Positions 24,941 through 32,996 of a DNA stretch of 64,000 bases are shown piece by piece. The position numbers were made by a program, and so were the translations under genes. The notes beneath the pieces are model-generated. The model made no database searches and was not told the origin of the DNA. It saw only the letters and a list, made by a program, of their open reading frames with translations. Positions within the stretch are counted from its first letter, which is position 1; each line of letters starts with the position of its first letter. This DNA comes from Candidatus Krumholzibacteriia bacterium (GTDB lineage Bacteria; Krumholzibacteriota; Krumholzibacteriia; LZORAL124-64-63), in contig JACZKN010000092.1 in assembly GCA_014859985.1 (NCBI GenBank), positions 1 through 64,000 of the forward strand. The letters run 5' to 3'.

Positions 24941-25429
24941 TCAGGACTCGAAGCGCCAGTCAAACGGGGGGTCAAACTTGCTCGGCTGGACGTATGAGGC
25001 GATCAGCGTGAACCATGGCACGCTCAGCCAAGCTTGGGTCAGGGCCTGGAGTTCGACTTCGGCGCGGTAGGTCTCCCCGACCGTAAGGCTAGGCACGTAC
25101 ACACGGTGGTCCGATGCCGTCGTCCACCCGCTCGTCCCGACGACCACCTCGTCGCTGACTCGGATGATCCGCATCCTCGCTCTGGCCTCAGTCAAGGGGG
25201 CGTTGAGGAAGGCGTACAGGTACGAGTTCGTGCCAGCAGCCGTGAAGGTGGATTGCGACGTGAGGACGAGTAGAACGGGCTCAGAAGCTACAATCCGCGG
25301 GGGCAGGATGACGCCTGTCCCATTCGCCCAACCGCCGTTGTGCACTTCTCCGCCGTACTGGGCCCGGGCAGCCATGGGGGCCACCGCCACCAGCCAAAGG
25401 ATGATCACGGTGCAAGATCGAATACGCAT
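24941..25429 (-). CDS. Exported protein of unknown function in the prophage
   Basis: A 162-residue protein with a clear signal peptide (MRIRSCTVIILWLVAVAPMA, cleavage near ARAQ). The mature part is beta-rich, with Thr/Val/Tyr strand repeats (VYVPSLTVGETYRAEVEL) that resemble a single Ig-like or jelly-roll domain. No lipobox, catalytic motif or membrane anchor follows. It lies between lysis genes and another signal-peptide gene. Exported products in a lysis/portal block are unusual and may be lysogenic-conversion factors; that is inference. Confidence 0.55.
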   Translation of the reverse strand: MRIRSCTVIILWLVAVAPMAARAQYGGEVHNGGWANGTGVILPPRIVASEPVLLVLTSQSTFTAAGTNSYLYAFLNAPLTEARARMRIIRVSDEVVVGTSGWTTASDHRVYVPSLTVGETYRAEVELQALTQAWLSVPWFTLIASYVQPSKFDPPFDWRFES

Positions 25430-25435
25430 TGCAGA

Positions 25436-25813
25436 TCACTCCCACATCATGTCTGCACGGCCATCGCCCGAGAGAAAGGCTGCGTCCGGGGCATTCGGTT
25501 CGAAGATGAAGCGCACGGGCAGACCCTCTCTCAGGGTGAAGACCGAGTCTCCGAGGGCTACCTTCGGTTTGAGTCGCGACCAGGTATGCGCCGCGTCGTC
25601 GAAGACCCAGAACGACATGGTGACCGTCCCCAGGTCGGGCAACGCATACATGTCGAGGATGTGCGCCTTCTTCGATCCCACCGGGCCGGTCCCGTAGAAA
25701 GGCACCCAGCCGGTGGCTTCGGCAACCGCACCATCCTGCGCAGCCAGGCCCAGCAGAGGAAGCCACATAGCAGCCACGACCAGCAGCACCAAGCAGATGA
25801 TCTTCGTTCTCAC
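25436..25813 (-). CDS. Second exported protein of unknown function in the prophage
   Basis: A 125-residue protein with a signal peptide (MRTKIICLVLLVVAAMWLPL, cleavage near LAAQ), followed by a small beta-rich domain with conserved-looking Trp and Phe (SFWVFDDAAHTWSRLKPKVA). It is separated by 6 bp from the next exported gene, and the two are certainly co-transcribed. No family is recognised. Like its neighbour it could modify the cell envelope or help lysis. Confidence 0.55.
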   Translation of the reverse strand: MRTKIICLVLLVVAAMWLPLLGLAAQDGAVAEATGWVPFYGTGPVGSKKAHILDMYALPDLGTVTMSFWVFDDAAHTWSRLKPKVALGDSVFTLREGLPVRFIFEPNAPDAAFLSGDGRADMMWE

Positions 25814-25871
25814 GTTCCAACCTCTCCATTCCGCCCCTTATCTGGGGCACCCAGCAGGCCTTGTAGCTCAC

Positions 25872-27380
25872 TCAATGAGTCGCTGACTCCATTTCCTCGT
25901 TCTTCTCTTCCTCATCGCCCTCGGAGTCCTTGGGCTGGTCTTCTGCCGGCTCGTCCGTAGCCACCGTTTCCCCCGAGATCGACAGTCCGTACTCCTTGGC
26001 TAGCGCCTGCTCCCGGGCCAGTTCGGCGAAGACGTCCTCGATGTCCTCGCCCTTCTCAGCCAGGAACCCGGTCCTTGTCCCCAGACCGTTCTGGATCGAC
26101 AGTACGGCGGCCTTGGCTTCCTTCTCGGGATCGATCCACTGCCAGCCACGAGGACGATGGCGGACGGACATGTAGCGGGAGGGATCGCGAGAGGAGAGCT
26201 TCAGGCTGCCCGTTAGCAGCGCCATGCCGAGCCAGGCCGAGTACAGCGGCCGCCGCCACATGTCGATGAAGTCCTGCTGGATGGAGCGCCAGTCGTCCCG
26301 TTCGACCAGCGCGAAGCTGCGCATGGTGGAGTAGCTGACGCCCTCGGCGTCGTTGGCCAGCACGTTGTAGAACACGCTGAACCCCGAGGCGATCTTCCGG
26401 AGCATCTGCTTGATGAACGCCGGGAACTGCGCCGTTGGATGGTCCGGCTCCCAGGCCTTGAACTCGTAGCCATCAGGGACAATCTCGAACGTCCCCGGGT
26501 TGGCCTCCATGGTGGCAGGCCGTGGATCGCTGGCCAGGTCGCCGGCCAGGGAGTCGGCTCGCTTCTCGAACAGCCCCATCTTCGAGGCGCCGATCCGTGC
26601 AGCGACGGCCTCCGACTCCTCATAGGCGTTGAGCATGTGCGCCGGGACCATGACCGAGTGGACCCACGTGACGCCTCTGGTCTGGTTCACGCGATCGGGG
26701 TCATAGAGGTGGAGCATCTCCGCAGCCGGGATGAAGTACCGCTCCCGCATCAGGTCAGTACCGACGGAGTCCCAGATCCAGTAGCCCACCGGTCGCCCGA
26801 TGGCGTCGATCTCTACGCCCATGCGGATCTCGTTCTGGGAGCCGCGGCGGGGACGGTTGAATGTCTCGTCGATCAGGTCAGCGTCGATCGCTTGCAAGGC
26901 CAGGCCATGGGCATTGCCCTCGAATCCACGCCAGAGGCGGACGAAGGCCTCGCCGTCGCAAGCCACGGTCTTGAGGATCAGCTTCTCGAAGCGGCGCAAC
27001 GTGAGCCGGCCGTCGACCGTCACCGGGGCGCTGGCCCAGGCATTCCACGCCTCATCGATGGCGGCGTTGGCCTTCGAGTCGGGCTGGTCCCCGGCCCAGA
27101 CCTGGGCCTGGAGCTTGATCCCCATCGGTCCGATGACGTTGGTCACCAGCAGGCGGAAGTAGCGTTTGACGTAGCTGTTGTTGCGGCCGAGCTCGCGGGC
27201 GCGGGCCCGCAGCATGCGGATGTCGCCGCGGACTTCCTCGTCCGCGGACCGGGTCTGGGCGATCCAGTCCAGGAGCAGGCGGTGGACTCCCGCCCCGTCA
27301 AACACGCCGCGCTGACCGCGCAACTCCCGCCAGGCTGAACGAAACGCGCGACCGAGGCGCTTGTGCAGCGGTCGCTTCAT
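25872..27380 (-). CDS. Phage portal protein, lambda family
   Basis: A 502-residue portal of the lambda gpB family: the N-terminal RARARELGRNNSYVKRYFRL region, the IKLQAQVW segment, and the conserved core with ATMEANPGTFEIVPDGYEFK and ASGFSVFYNVLANDAEGVSY. A dodecameric ring of this protein forms the DNA gate of the capsid and the terminase docking site. It overlaps the head-tail adaptor gene by 4 bp. It is unusual that it lies on the strand opposite to the capsid and terminase genes, with lysis genes downstream. The C-terminal tail is acidic and probably disordered. Confidence 0.9.
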   Translation of the reverse strand: MKRPLHKRLGRAFRSAWRELRGQRGVFDGAGVHRLLLDWIAQTRSADEEVRGDIRMLRARARELGRNNSYVKRYFRLLVTNVIGPMGIKLQAQVWAGDQPDSKANAAIDEAWNAWASAPVTVDGRLTLRRFEKLILKTVACDGEAFVRLWRGFEGNAHGLALQAIDADLIDETFNRPRRGSQNEIRMGVEIDAIGRPVGYWIWDSVGTDLMRERYFIPAAEMLHLYDPDRVNQTRGVTWVHSVMVPAHMLNAYEESEAVAARIGASKMGLFEKRADSLAGDLASDPRPATMEANPGTFEIVPDGYEFKAWEPDHPTAQFPAFIKQMLRKIASGFSVFYNVLANDAEGVSYSTMRSFALVERDDWRSIQQDFIDMWRRPLYSAWLGMALLTGSLKLSSRDPSRYMSVRHRPRGWQWIDPEKEAKAAVLSIQNGLGTRTGFLAEKGEDIEDVFAELAREQALAKEYGLSISGETVATDEPAEDQPKDSEGDEEEKNEEMESATH

Positions 27381-27934
27381 CGGTCAAACCCAGGCTTGGT
27401 GAACGACACGAGCACCGGTCGCGTGAAGGACCCGGGATTCTTGAGACCCGCCAGGCGGGACTCGAGGCTCGCCAGGAGGCTCATCGCCTCCTTGATCGGC
27501 ATCTTGGCGACAACGCGCCCGGCGATCTGGTAGCTCTCCATCCCCGCGGGCAGACGACCCTCGATGTGGGCCCGCAGCATCGTGATCGCCCGCTCGATCC
27601 ACTCCTGCTCGCTGCCTTCGGAGGCCTCGGCCAGATTGGGCAGCACCGTGACGGTGCCGCGACCTACCTCGTAGACCTCGCCGCCGCTGTTCGAGACCCG
27701 CTCGACCCACTTGTACAGTCCCGCGACGAATCCACCCTCGGTATCGGGTGCCTCGATGGTGACGAGGAACTCGTCGCCGTCGGTAGCCGCTGTCTTCGCG
27801 AGCACGCTCGCGCCCGCCAGATGGACCCGGAGCGTCCACCCGGCAGAGGCCGGGTAATCGACCAACCGCCTGCGGTAGCAGACGGTGGTGCCGGCGGCGA
27901 ACTGATCGGGGAGATTTGCGAGTTCCTGTGCCAT
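27377..27934 (-). CDS. Phage head-tail adaptor-type protein preceding the portal
   Basis: A 185-residue protein beginning at ATG 27934. The N-terminal half is an Ig-like beta domain (LPDQFAAGTTVCYRRRLVDY, then ASAGWTLRVHLAG); the C-terminal half is a helical bundle (ERAITMLRAHIEGRLPAGME ... PIKEAMSLLASLESRLAG). This pattern belongs to a known but usually unnamed family found next to the portal in lambda-like phages. It probably bridges portal and tail. An upstream in-frame ATG at 27982 lies inside the palindrome and is not used here. Confidence 0.6.
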   Translation of the reverse strand: MAQELANLPDQFAAGTTVCYRRRLVDYPASAGWTLRVHLAGASVLAKTAATDGDEFLVTIEAPDTEGGFVAGLYKWVERVSNSGGEVYEVGRGTVTVLPNLAEASEGSEQEWIERAITMLRAHIEGRLPAGMESYQIAGRVVAKMPIKEAMSLLASLESRLAGLKNPGSFTRPVLVSFTKPGFDR

Positions 27935-27965
27935 GCGCCCACGGTGCCACCGCTCGCGTAACCCC

Positions 27966-27992
27966 ACCAATCTAAATGACATTTAGATTGGT
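27966..27992. promoter_or_regulatory. Perfect 27-bp palindrome between divergent phage operons (probable operator)
   Basis: Two perfect 13-base arms (ACCAATCTAAATG / CATTTAGATTGGT) flank a single A. Its centre (27979) is 45 bp from the start of the head-tail adaptor gene and 46 bp from the capsid start, a symmetrical position. The AT-rich site stands out in GC-rich phage DNA. A repressor or activator controlling both late operons is the simplest reading. Confidence 0.6.
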
Positions 27993-28003
27993 CCGGTTTT
28001 CGC

Positions 28004-28026
28004 GGATGCATCACTACTGGATGCAT
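28004..28026. repeat. GGATGCAT direct repeat at the capsid start
   Basis: GGATGCAT occurs at 28004-28011 and 28019-28026, 15 bp apart; the second copy includes the capsid start codon. Each copy contains the palindrome ATGCAT. It may be part of the same control region as the 27-bp palindrome. Confidence 0.35.
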
Positions 28027-30004
28027 GAACACGCAAAGCGCCATCAAGACACGCACCGTCAAGGTGCCACGGATCCAGTACCGGGACTTCGAGGTCGAGG
28101 TCGAGGCCCGCGCCGGAGACGAAGAAGGCCAGATCCGGCTCTACCCCGTGTCCTTCTCCAGCGAGGCTCCCGTCCGCCGCTACTCCTGGGACAACTGGGA
28201 GGAGTACGACGAGGTCCTGTCCCACAAGGCCAGCGACGTCGACCTCAGCAGGGCCAAGAACGGCCTGCCCCTGATCAAGTCCCACCAGCGCCTTCTGCAC
28301 TTCGGCTCGGTCAACGATATCGATCTCGACGAGAAACGCGGCCGCCTTCGCGGCAATGCGAGCTTCTCGTCGATCCCGTTGGGCCAAGAGCAGGAGACGA
28401 TGCTCCGCGAGGGGCACATCAAGACCGTCTCGGTGGGCTACCAGGTCCTGTCGATGGAAATGGTCACCAAGGACAAGAAGTCGGGCCTGGCGACCTACCG
28501 CTGCCGCTGGATGCCCTACGAGGTCTCCACCGAACCCATTCCCGCCGACCACAAGGTCGGCTTCGGGCGCACGCGAGGCGCATCCGAGGTCGACCTGGTC
28601 GAGTTCACGATCGAAGAGCCCGCCCCAGAAGGAGAACGAACCATGAGTGTCGAAGCAGGAACCCCGCCCGCCGCGGTCGAACGGCCCGCCACGGGCACCG
28701 AGACCCGAGAAGCGCCGGCGGCGTCCGCGCCGGCACCCAAGGTCACCGAGACCCGGGATCGCGGCGCCGAAGCGGCCGAGATCATGGACATGGCCCAGGC
28801 CCACGGCCTGACCGACAAGGCCTCCGGCTGGATCCGGCAGGGATTCACCCCGGACCAGGTCTCACGTGAGATCCTCAAGTCCGTCCGTACCCACGGTCCC
28901 GGCCAGCCGTCGGCTGAAGCGCTGGCAGCAATGCCGGCCAAGGACAGGAAGCGCTACTCTATCCACCGCGCGATCCGCATGCAGGCCGAACTGATGGACG
29001 GTAAGCGCAGCCGGTACGACGGGCTCGAGGCCGAGGTCCACGAGGAACTCACCAAGCACCGCACCGGCGCGGACCACGGCGGCGTGCTGGTGCCGTGGCG
29101 TCTGAGCGATGACGACCAGCAGCGCGTCCTGGGCACGACCCAGCCCTCGGGCGGCGCGACCGTGGTCGGCCAGCAGATCATGCCCGACATGATCGATCTG
29201 CTGCGCAACCGTGCTCTCGTGCTGGTCGCGGGTGCCAAGCTCTATCCGGGCCTGCAGGGTGTGGTCTACTTCAACAAGAAGACCGGCGCTCCGAGCGTGA
29301 CCTGGATGGAAGAGAACCCGCCCGCCGACGCCCCCCAGTCCGAGCCCGCGTACGGTTACGTGTCGCTCTCGCCCAAGACCCTGATTGGCCAGGTGCAGAT
29401 CCCCCGGCAGCTGCTGGTGATGTCCTCGATCGACGTCGAGGCCGACATCCGCAGCGACCTGGCGACCGGCCACGGCCTGGCCCTGGATCTCGGCGCGCTG
29501 CACGGCAAGGGCACGGACAAGCAGCCGGTGGGCATCTACGGAGCGGCCGACGTGCAGTCCCACGGCGTGGGCGGCGTGCCCGACCTGACGGACATCACCA
29601 CGATGCCTGCCCTGGTCGCGGACAAGAACGCCGACCTCGGGGCGCTGTCCTGGATGACCACCCCGCTGATGGCCGGCGTGCTCAAGCGCACGCCCCTGGT
29701 CACCGGCTACCCGGTCTTCCTGTGGGCCGGCACCTACCGCGAGGGCGAGCTCGGCGGCTACCCCGCCCGCACCACGAACCAGATCTCCAAGACCCTGGGG
29801 GCCGGCAGCAACGAGCACGGCCTCGTCTTCGGCAACTGGAACGACCTGCTGGTGGGCATGTGGGGCAACGACCTCGAGATCGTGGTCGACGTCGTAACCA
29901 AGGCCGCCCGCGGCCAGATCCTGATCACCAGCTACTCGATGGCCGACACCGCCGTCCGCCGCGGCGAGTCGTTCGTCAAGGGCACCGGCGCCCTGCTGTC
30001 GTAG
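28025..30004 (+). CDS. Fused prohead protease and HK97-fold major capsid protein
   Basis: A 659-residue polyprotein. Residues 1-190 form an HK97/U35-type prohead protease (NGLPLIKSHQRLLHFGSVND with the catalytic-type His, and GHIKTVSVGYQVLSM). Residues 200-330 are a Pro/Ala-rich then helical scaffold-like delta region. Residues 335-659 are the capsid fold (PWRLSDDDQ, MPDMIDLLRNRALVLVAGAK, VGIYGAADV, LVFGNWNDLLVGMWGNDLEI). Protease and shell are separate genes in most HK97-like phages, but one-frame fusions are known in lambda-like relatives. The ribosome binding site at ATG 28025 is weak. Confidence 0.88.
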   Translation: MNTQSAIKTRTVKVPRIQYRDFEVEVEARAGDEEGQIRLYPVSFSSEAPVRRYSWDNWEEYDEVLSHKASDVDLSRAKNGLPLIKSHQRLLHFGSVNDIDLDEKRGRLRGNASFSSIPLGQEQETMLREGHIKTVSVGYQVLSMEMVTKDKKSGLATYRCRWMPYEVSTEPIPADHKVGFGRTRGASEVDLVEFTIEEPAPEGERTMSVEAGTPPAAVERPATGTETREAPAASAPAPKVTETRDRGAEAAEIMDMAQAHGLTDKASGWIRQGFTPDQVSREILKSVRTHGPGQPSAEALAAMPAKDRKRYSIHRAIRMQAELMDGKRSRYDGLEAEVHEELTKHRTGADHGGVLVPWRLSDDDQQRVLGTTQPSGGATVVGQQIMPDMIDLLRNRALVLVAGAKLYPGLQGVVYFNKKTGAPSVTWMEENPPADAPQSEPAYGYVSLSPKTLIGQVQIPRQLLVMSSIDVEADIRSDLATGHGLALDLGALHGKGTDKQPVGIYGAADVQSHGVGGVPDLTDITTMPALVADKNADLGALSWMTTPLMAGVLKRTPLVTGYPVFLWAGTYREGELGGYPARTTNQISKTLGAGSNEHGLVFGNWNDLLVGMWGNDLEIVVDVVTKAARGQILITSYSMADTAVRRGESFVKGTGALLS

Positions 30005-30027
30005 CCAGGCACGAAGGGATAGATCGC

Positions 30028-30333
30028 ATGACGGAGCAAGGCACGCTCACCATCGAGGTCACCACCGGTCATTGCCTAGGAGGCGAAGGCAACGACGTCA
30101 CCCCCGGCCAGATCCTGGTGGCCCCGAAGGACCTGTCGATCGCGGACGCCCGCAAGAAGGTCCGGATGGGCTACGCCCGCGTCATCCCGTCCGTGCCCGA
30201 GGCGGGTCCGGAGGCTCCCGCGGCCTCCGGGCCCGCCACCATCAGCCACCAAGACCCGGCCCCAGAGGATCGGGACCCAGATACCCAAGCGCAGACAAAG
30301 CGCAAAGGCCGGCCACGAGCCGGCGGGAGGTAA
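30028..30333 (+). CDS. Small phage head-region protein, unknown
   Basis: A 101-residue protein starting at ATG 30028. Residues 1-55 form a small folded part (VTPGQILVAPKDLSIADARK, then MGYARVI); the rest is a Pro/Ala/Asp tail ending in basic residues. It lies between the capsid gene and the next head gene, where lambda-like phages carry small packaging or decoration genes. No direct family match is recognised. Confidence 0.6.
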   Translation: MTEQGTLTIEVTTGHCLGGEGNDVTPGQILVAPKDLSIADARKKVRMGYARVIPSVPEAGPEAPAASGPATISHQDPAPEDRDPDTQAQTKRKGRPRAGGR

Positions 30334-30337
30334 CCGC

Positions 30338-30727
30338 ATGACCCACCTACTGAACGCCCTGGCCCAGGCCGTGAGCGGGGAACTCGCTCCGGCCGCCCGG
30401 CGGACCACGACTCTGACCGGGACCGGGATCGACGTGCTCGAGTACGAGGGTGTAGCCCTGGTCCTGCTGAACGCGTCGGCCGGCACCGGGACAAGCCCCA
30501 CCCTGGACGTGAAGCTCCAGCACTCGGACGACGACTCGACCTACGAGGATGTCACCAGCGGCGCGTTCACCCAGGTCACAGATGTGGCTGAGACCGCCGG
30601 CGTGCGGGTCATGAAACTGAACGTTTCGGACCTGAAGCGCTACCTGCGGGTGGTCGGCACCATCGCCGGCACCACGCCGTCGTTCGACTTCGGTGTGGAG
30701 TTCGTCGGGATCACGAAGGCGGGCTGA
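30338..30727 (+). CDS. Putative head decoration/beta-sandwich phage protein
   Basis: A 129-residue all-beta protein (VLEYEGVALVLLNASAGTG, LKRYLRVVGTIAGTTPSFDF) with a short N-terminal helix. It resembles the small beta-sandwich proteins encoded after the capsid in siphophages, which often trimerise on the shell. It begins 4 bp after the upstream gene and 3 bp separate it from the next. Role inferred from fold character and position. Confidence 0.55.
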   Translation: MTHLLNALAQAVSGELAPAARRTTTLTGTGIDVLEYEGVALVLLNASAGTGTSPTLDVKLQHSDDDSTYEDVTSGAFTQVTDVAETAGVRVMKLNVSDLKRYLRVVGTIAGTTPSFDFGVEFVGITKAG

Positions 30728-30730
30728 GCC

Positions 30731-31036
30731 ATGACCCTCGGCGGCTTCGACATCGCCGCGATGCTCGCGGACCTGGCAGAGGCCGGTGGCACGGTCGAGG
30801 TCACTCTCGGCGACACCACCGTCTTCGGTCTGATGGACCGCGAGGCCGTCGAGATCCTCGGCGGGGAGATGCCAGCCATCGTCGCCGCCGATGAGATCGT
30901 CCATGTGCAGAGCGGGGTGTTGCCGGGCTTGCAGTCCGGAGCCGCCATCACCGTGGGCGGTACCGCCTACAACGTCCTGAAGGTCCTTCCCTACGGGGAC
31001 GGGGCCATGGTCCGAGTCGCGTTGAGGACGTCATGA
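30731..31036 (+). CDS. Head-tail joining protein (gpFII-like)
   Basis: A 101-residue protein with an N-terminal helix, a glycine-rich linker and a C-terminal small beta barrel (GAAITVGGTAYNVLKVLPYG then MVRVAL). This is the outline of FII-type tail-attachment proteins that cap the portal exit. It overlaps the next gene by 4 bp and sits in the right place, between capsid and tail terminator. Confidence 0.65.
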   Translation: MTLGGFDIAAMLADLAEAGGTVEVTLGDTTVFGLMDREAVEILGGEMPAIVAADEIVHVQSGVLPGLQSGAAITVGGTAYNVLKVLPYGDGAMVRVALRTS

Positions 31037-31503
31037 GCACGATCCGCGAGCAGATCGTCTCGGCTGCAGTCCTGGCGCTGACCACGGACGCGCCCGTTGG
31101 CGTTCCCGCACCCGTGCGGACGCGCCTGGACTCACCTGGCGCAGACCAACTGCCCGCGCTGACGGTCTACCAGGGCACCGAGACGGTCGATCCGATGCGG
31201 GATGCCAAGACGGGCACAGCAAGCCGTGGCCCCATCGTGAGGCGTTCGGTGCTTCTGAGCGTCGAGGTCCTGACCAAGGCCGCGGCTGGAGACGAGCCCG
31301 ACAAGGCCGCTGATCCGATGCTCGCCTGGGCTACGGCTTCGCTGGCAGCAGCCGGCACGTTCGGTGGTCTGGCCAACGGTCCGGCCGACGAGCTCGGCAC
31401 GAAGTTCGAGTACGAGCAGGCCGAGACGTCGTTCTGCCGGGCCACCCAGACGTTCCGAGTCGATTACCAGTCCCGCGCCGATGACGCGGAGAACCTGACC
31501 TAA
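31033..31503 (+). CDS. Tail terminator-type protein (gpU-like)
   Basis: A 156-residue alpha/beta protein: an N-terminal helix (STIREQIVSAAVLAL), strand LPALTVYQGTE, RRSVLLSVEVLTKA, a middle helix, and final strand TQTFRVDYQSR. This is the fold pattern of tail terminator proteins that stop tail-tube growth and join it to the head. It is encoded directly before the tail tube, as expected. Confidence 0.65.
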   Translation: MSTIREQIVSAAVLALTTDAPVGVPAPVRTRLDSPGADQLPALTVYQGTETVDPMRDAKTGTASRGPIVRRSVLLSVEVLTKAAAGDEPDKAADPMLAWATASLAAAGTFGGLANGPADELGTKFEYEQAETSFCRATQTFRVDYQSRADDAENLT

Positions 31504-31516
31504 GAGGGAGGAAGCC

Positions 31517-32284
31517 ATGCCCGAGGTCGTCAACGGCAACAATATCCTGCTCGGCAGGGGCAAGATCTACTTCGACCGTTTGAACGCGAGCGGCGTACGC
31601 ACCGGCGAGCTGTTCCTGGGCAATTGCCCCACGTTCGAGGTCACGCCTACGAGCGAGGACATCAAGAAGTACTCGAGCGCCGATCGGTCGGCCGACCTGA
31701 TCGCCTCGGACGTGCTGCGCACCACGCTCGCCATCCGCATCGTAGGCGACGAGTTCTCCAAGGAGAACCTGGCCATGGCCCTGTTCGGCGACACGGCCAC
31801 GCTGGCTCAGACAGGCTCGACCGTCACCGCCGAGGAAATCGCTGGCGTCCTGCAGGGCCGGTACTACGCGCTGGCCATGCGCCAGGTGAGCCTGGTCACG
31901 GTGACAGGGACGGGCGGCACCCCCACCTACGACGTGGACGATGACTACAAGGTCGATGCCATCACCGGCCGCATCTACATCGTCGAGGGCGGTGCGATCA
32001 CCGACGACACGGACATCGAGGTGGACTACACCTACGGCACCATCGCCCTGCCGACCGTCCGCGGCATGAACCAGACCTCGATCAAGGGCTACCTGCGGTT
32101 CATCGGCGACCCTGCGCGCGGCCCCAAGTACGAGTGCGAGATCTGGCGGGCGTCGATTCGCGCAGACGGAGCCATCGGGTTCATCTCCGACGAGTACGCG
32201 AGCTTCACCCTGACCGGGGACATCGAGTCCGACGCGTCGAACCACCCGAACGAGCCGCATTACCGGCTGATCAGGATCGCGTGA
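31517..32284 (+). CDS. Major tail tube protein
   Basis: A 255-residue protein preceded by GAGGGAGGAAGCC. It begins PEVVNGNNILLGRGKIYFDR and carries a beta-barrel tube core (EVTPTSEDIKKYSSADRSAD ... YECEIWRASIRADGAIGFIS), with an inserted Thr/Val/Asp domain of about 80 residues (TYDVDDDYKVDAITGRIYIV) probably displayed on the outside of the tail. Size and place fit the major tail protein of a long non-contractile tail. Its stop overlaps the start of the tail chaperone. Confidence 0.8.
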   Translation: MPEVVNGNNILLGRGKIYFDRLNASGVRTGELFLGNCPTFEVTPTSEDIKKYSSADRSADLIASDVLRTTLAIRIVGDEFSKENLAMALFGDTATLAQTGSTVTAEEIAGVLQGRYYALAMRQVSLVTVTGTGGTPTYDVDDDYKVDAITGRIYIVEGGAITDDTDIEVDYTYGTIALPTVRGMNQTSIKGYLRFIGDPARGPKYECEIWRASIRADGAIGFISDEYASFTLTGDIESDASNHPNEPHYRLIRIA

Positions 32285-32853
32285 TGACCGAGAAACACAC
32301 GATCGGCGGCCGCACGTTCCTGCCGCTGCGCGAATCAACCGTCGAGCAGGACTTCCGGTTCTTGGCCCTGATCAATCGGGCCCGGATCGACGAGGTGGTC
32401 ATGCAGCCCGGCGAGAGCCCCGAGGCCTTCGCCCGGCGGCTGATGGAGGTGACGATCGAAAGCGGCGCGATCCTGGACCTTCTCGGGTGCCTCCTGATCC
32501 CGGAGGACATCGCACCCCAGGACCGGGACCCCGGGGAGGCCTGGACCCCAGAGGTTGGACGCGAAACCGCCCGGTTCCTTGGGCAGCTACGGGACCCCAA
32601 GGACAAGGCGGAGGTGCGAAGTCTGGTCCTGTCGCTGCTGGTCTCTTTTTTCGAGAGCGGGATCGTCTCTTTGTGGACTTCGACGACATCCTCCACCGAG
32701 GCGATCCCGAACCCCAAGACAGGCCAGGCATCCCCGGCCGGTACGGCCCCTGGACCGAGCTCGTCGGAGAGCTTGCCGCAGGCGACCACGACCGAGCCGA
32801 GCGGATCGTCCGCTGGCCGCTCCGGGTCGCCCTCGCCTCCTACCGCCGGGTGA
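32284..32853 (+). CDS. Tail assembly chaperone G (zero-frame product)
   Basis: A 189-residue protein starting at ATG 32284, overlapping the tail tube stop. The N-terminal 120 residues are the folded helical part (FRFLALINRARIDEVV ... SLVLSLLVSFF). After the slippery site the zero frame runs into a Ser/Thr/Pro-rich, probably non-functional tail. As in lambda gpG, this short form should be made in excess over the frameshifted form and coat the tape measure before tube assembly. Confidence 0.75.
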   Translation: MTEKHTIGGRTFLPLRESTVEQDFRFLALINRARIDEVVMQPGESPEAFARRLMEVTIESGAILDLLGCLLIPEDIAPQDRDPGEAWTPEVGRETARFLGQLRDPKDKAEVRSLVLSLLVSFFESGIVSLWTSTTSSTEAIPNPKTGQASPAGTAPGPSSSESLPQATTTEPSGSSAGRSGSPSPPTAG

Positions 32854-32996
32854 TGAAAGAGCAGGCGCTCGAGGACTACCGCCACAGGTTCCTCTGCTGG
32901 TGCGTCCTGGCACCGCATAGCGCCAAGGGATCGCGACCGCGGCCGCCGGCCGTGCCCGATATCCTGAGAGGAAGGTCCACCGATGGCCACCCCTGA
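32284..32996 (+). CDS. Tail assembly chaperone GT (-1 frameshift product)
   Basis: A -1 ribosomal slip at 32646-32652 continues translation into the overlapping frame, giving RERDRLFVDFDDILHRGDPE and then a helical, conserved-looking domain (RVALASYRRVMKEQALEDYR) before a stop at 32994-32996, just inside the tape measure gene. The total is about 237 residues. The T domain has protein-like composition whereas the zero-frame tail does not, which supports a programmed frameshift as in lambda G/GT. The T part recruits tail tube subunits. Confidence 0.75.
32646..32652 (+). promoter_or_regulatory. Programmed -1 frameshift slippery heptamer T_TTT_TTC
   Basis: In the zero frame the codons read TCT TTT TTC, so the heptamer T-TTT-TTC fits the X-XXY-YYZ rule for a -1 slip exactly. 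Position, direction and overlap length match the G/GT frameshift of lambda-like tails. Confidence 0.75.

Noticed and set aside
27377..27982. Longer head-tail adaptor starting at 27982
   Set aside because: That ATG lies inside the 27-bp palindrome, and the added 16 residues are basic and unlike the family start at 27934.
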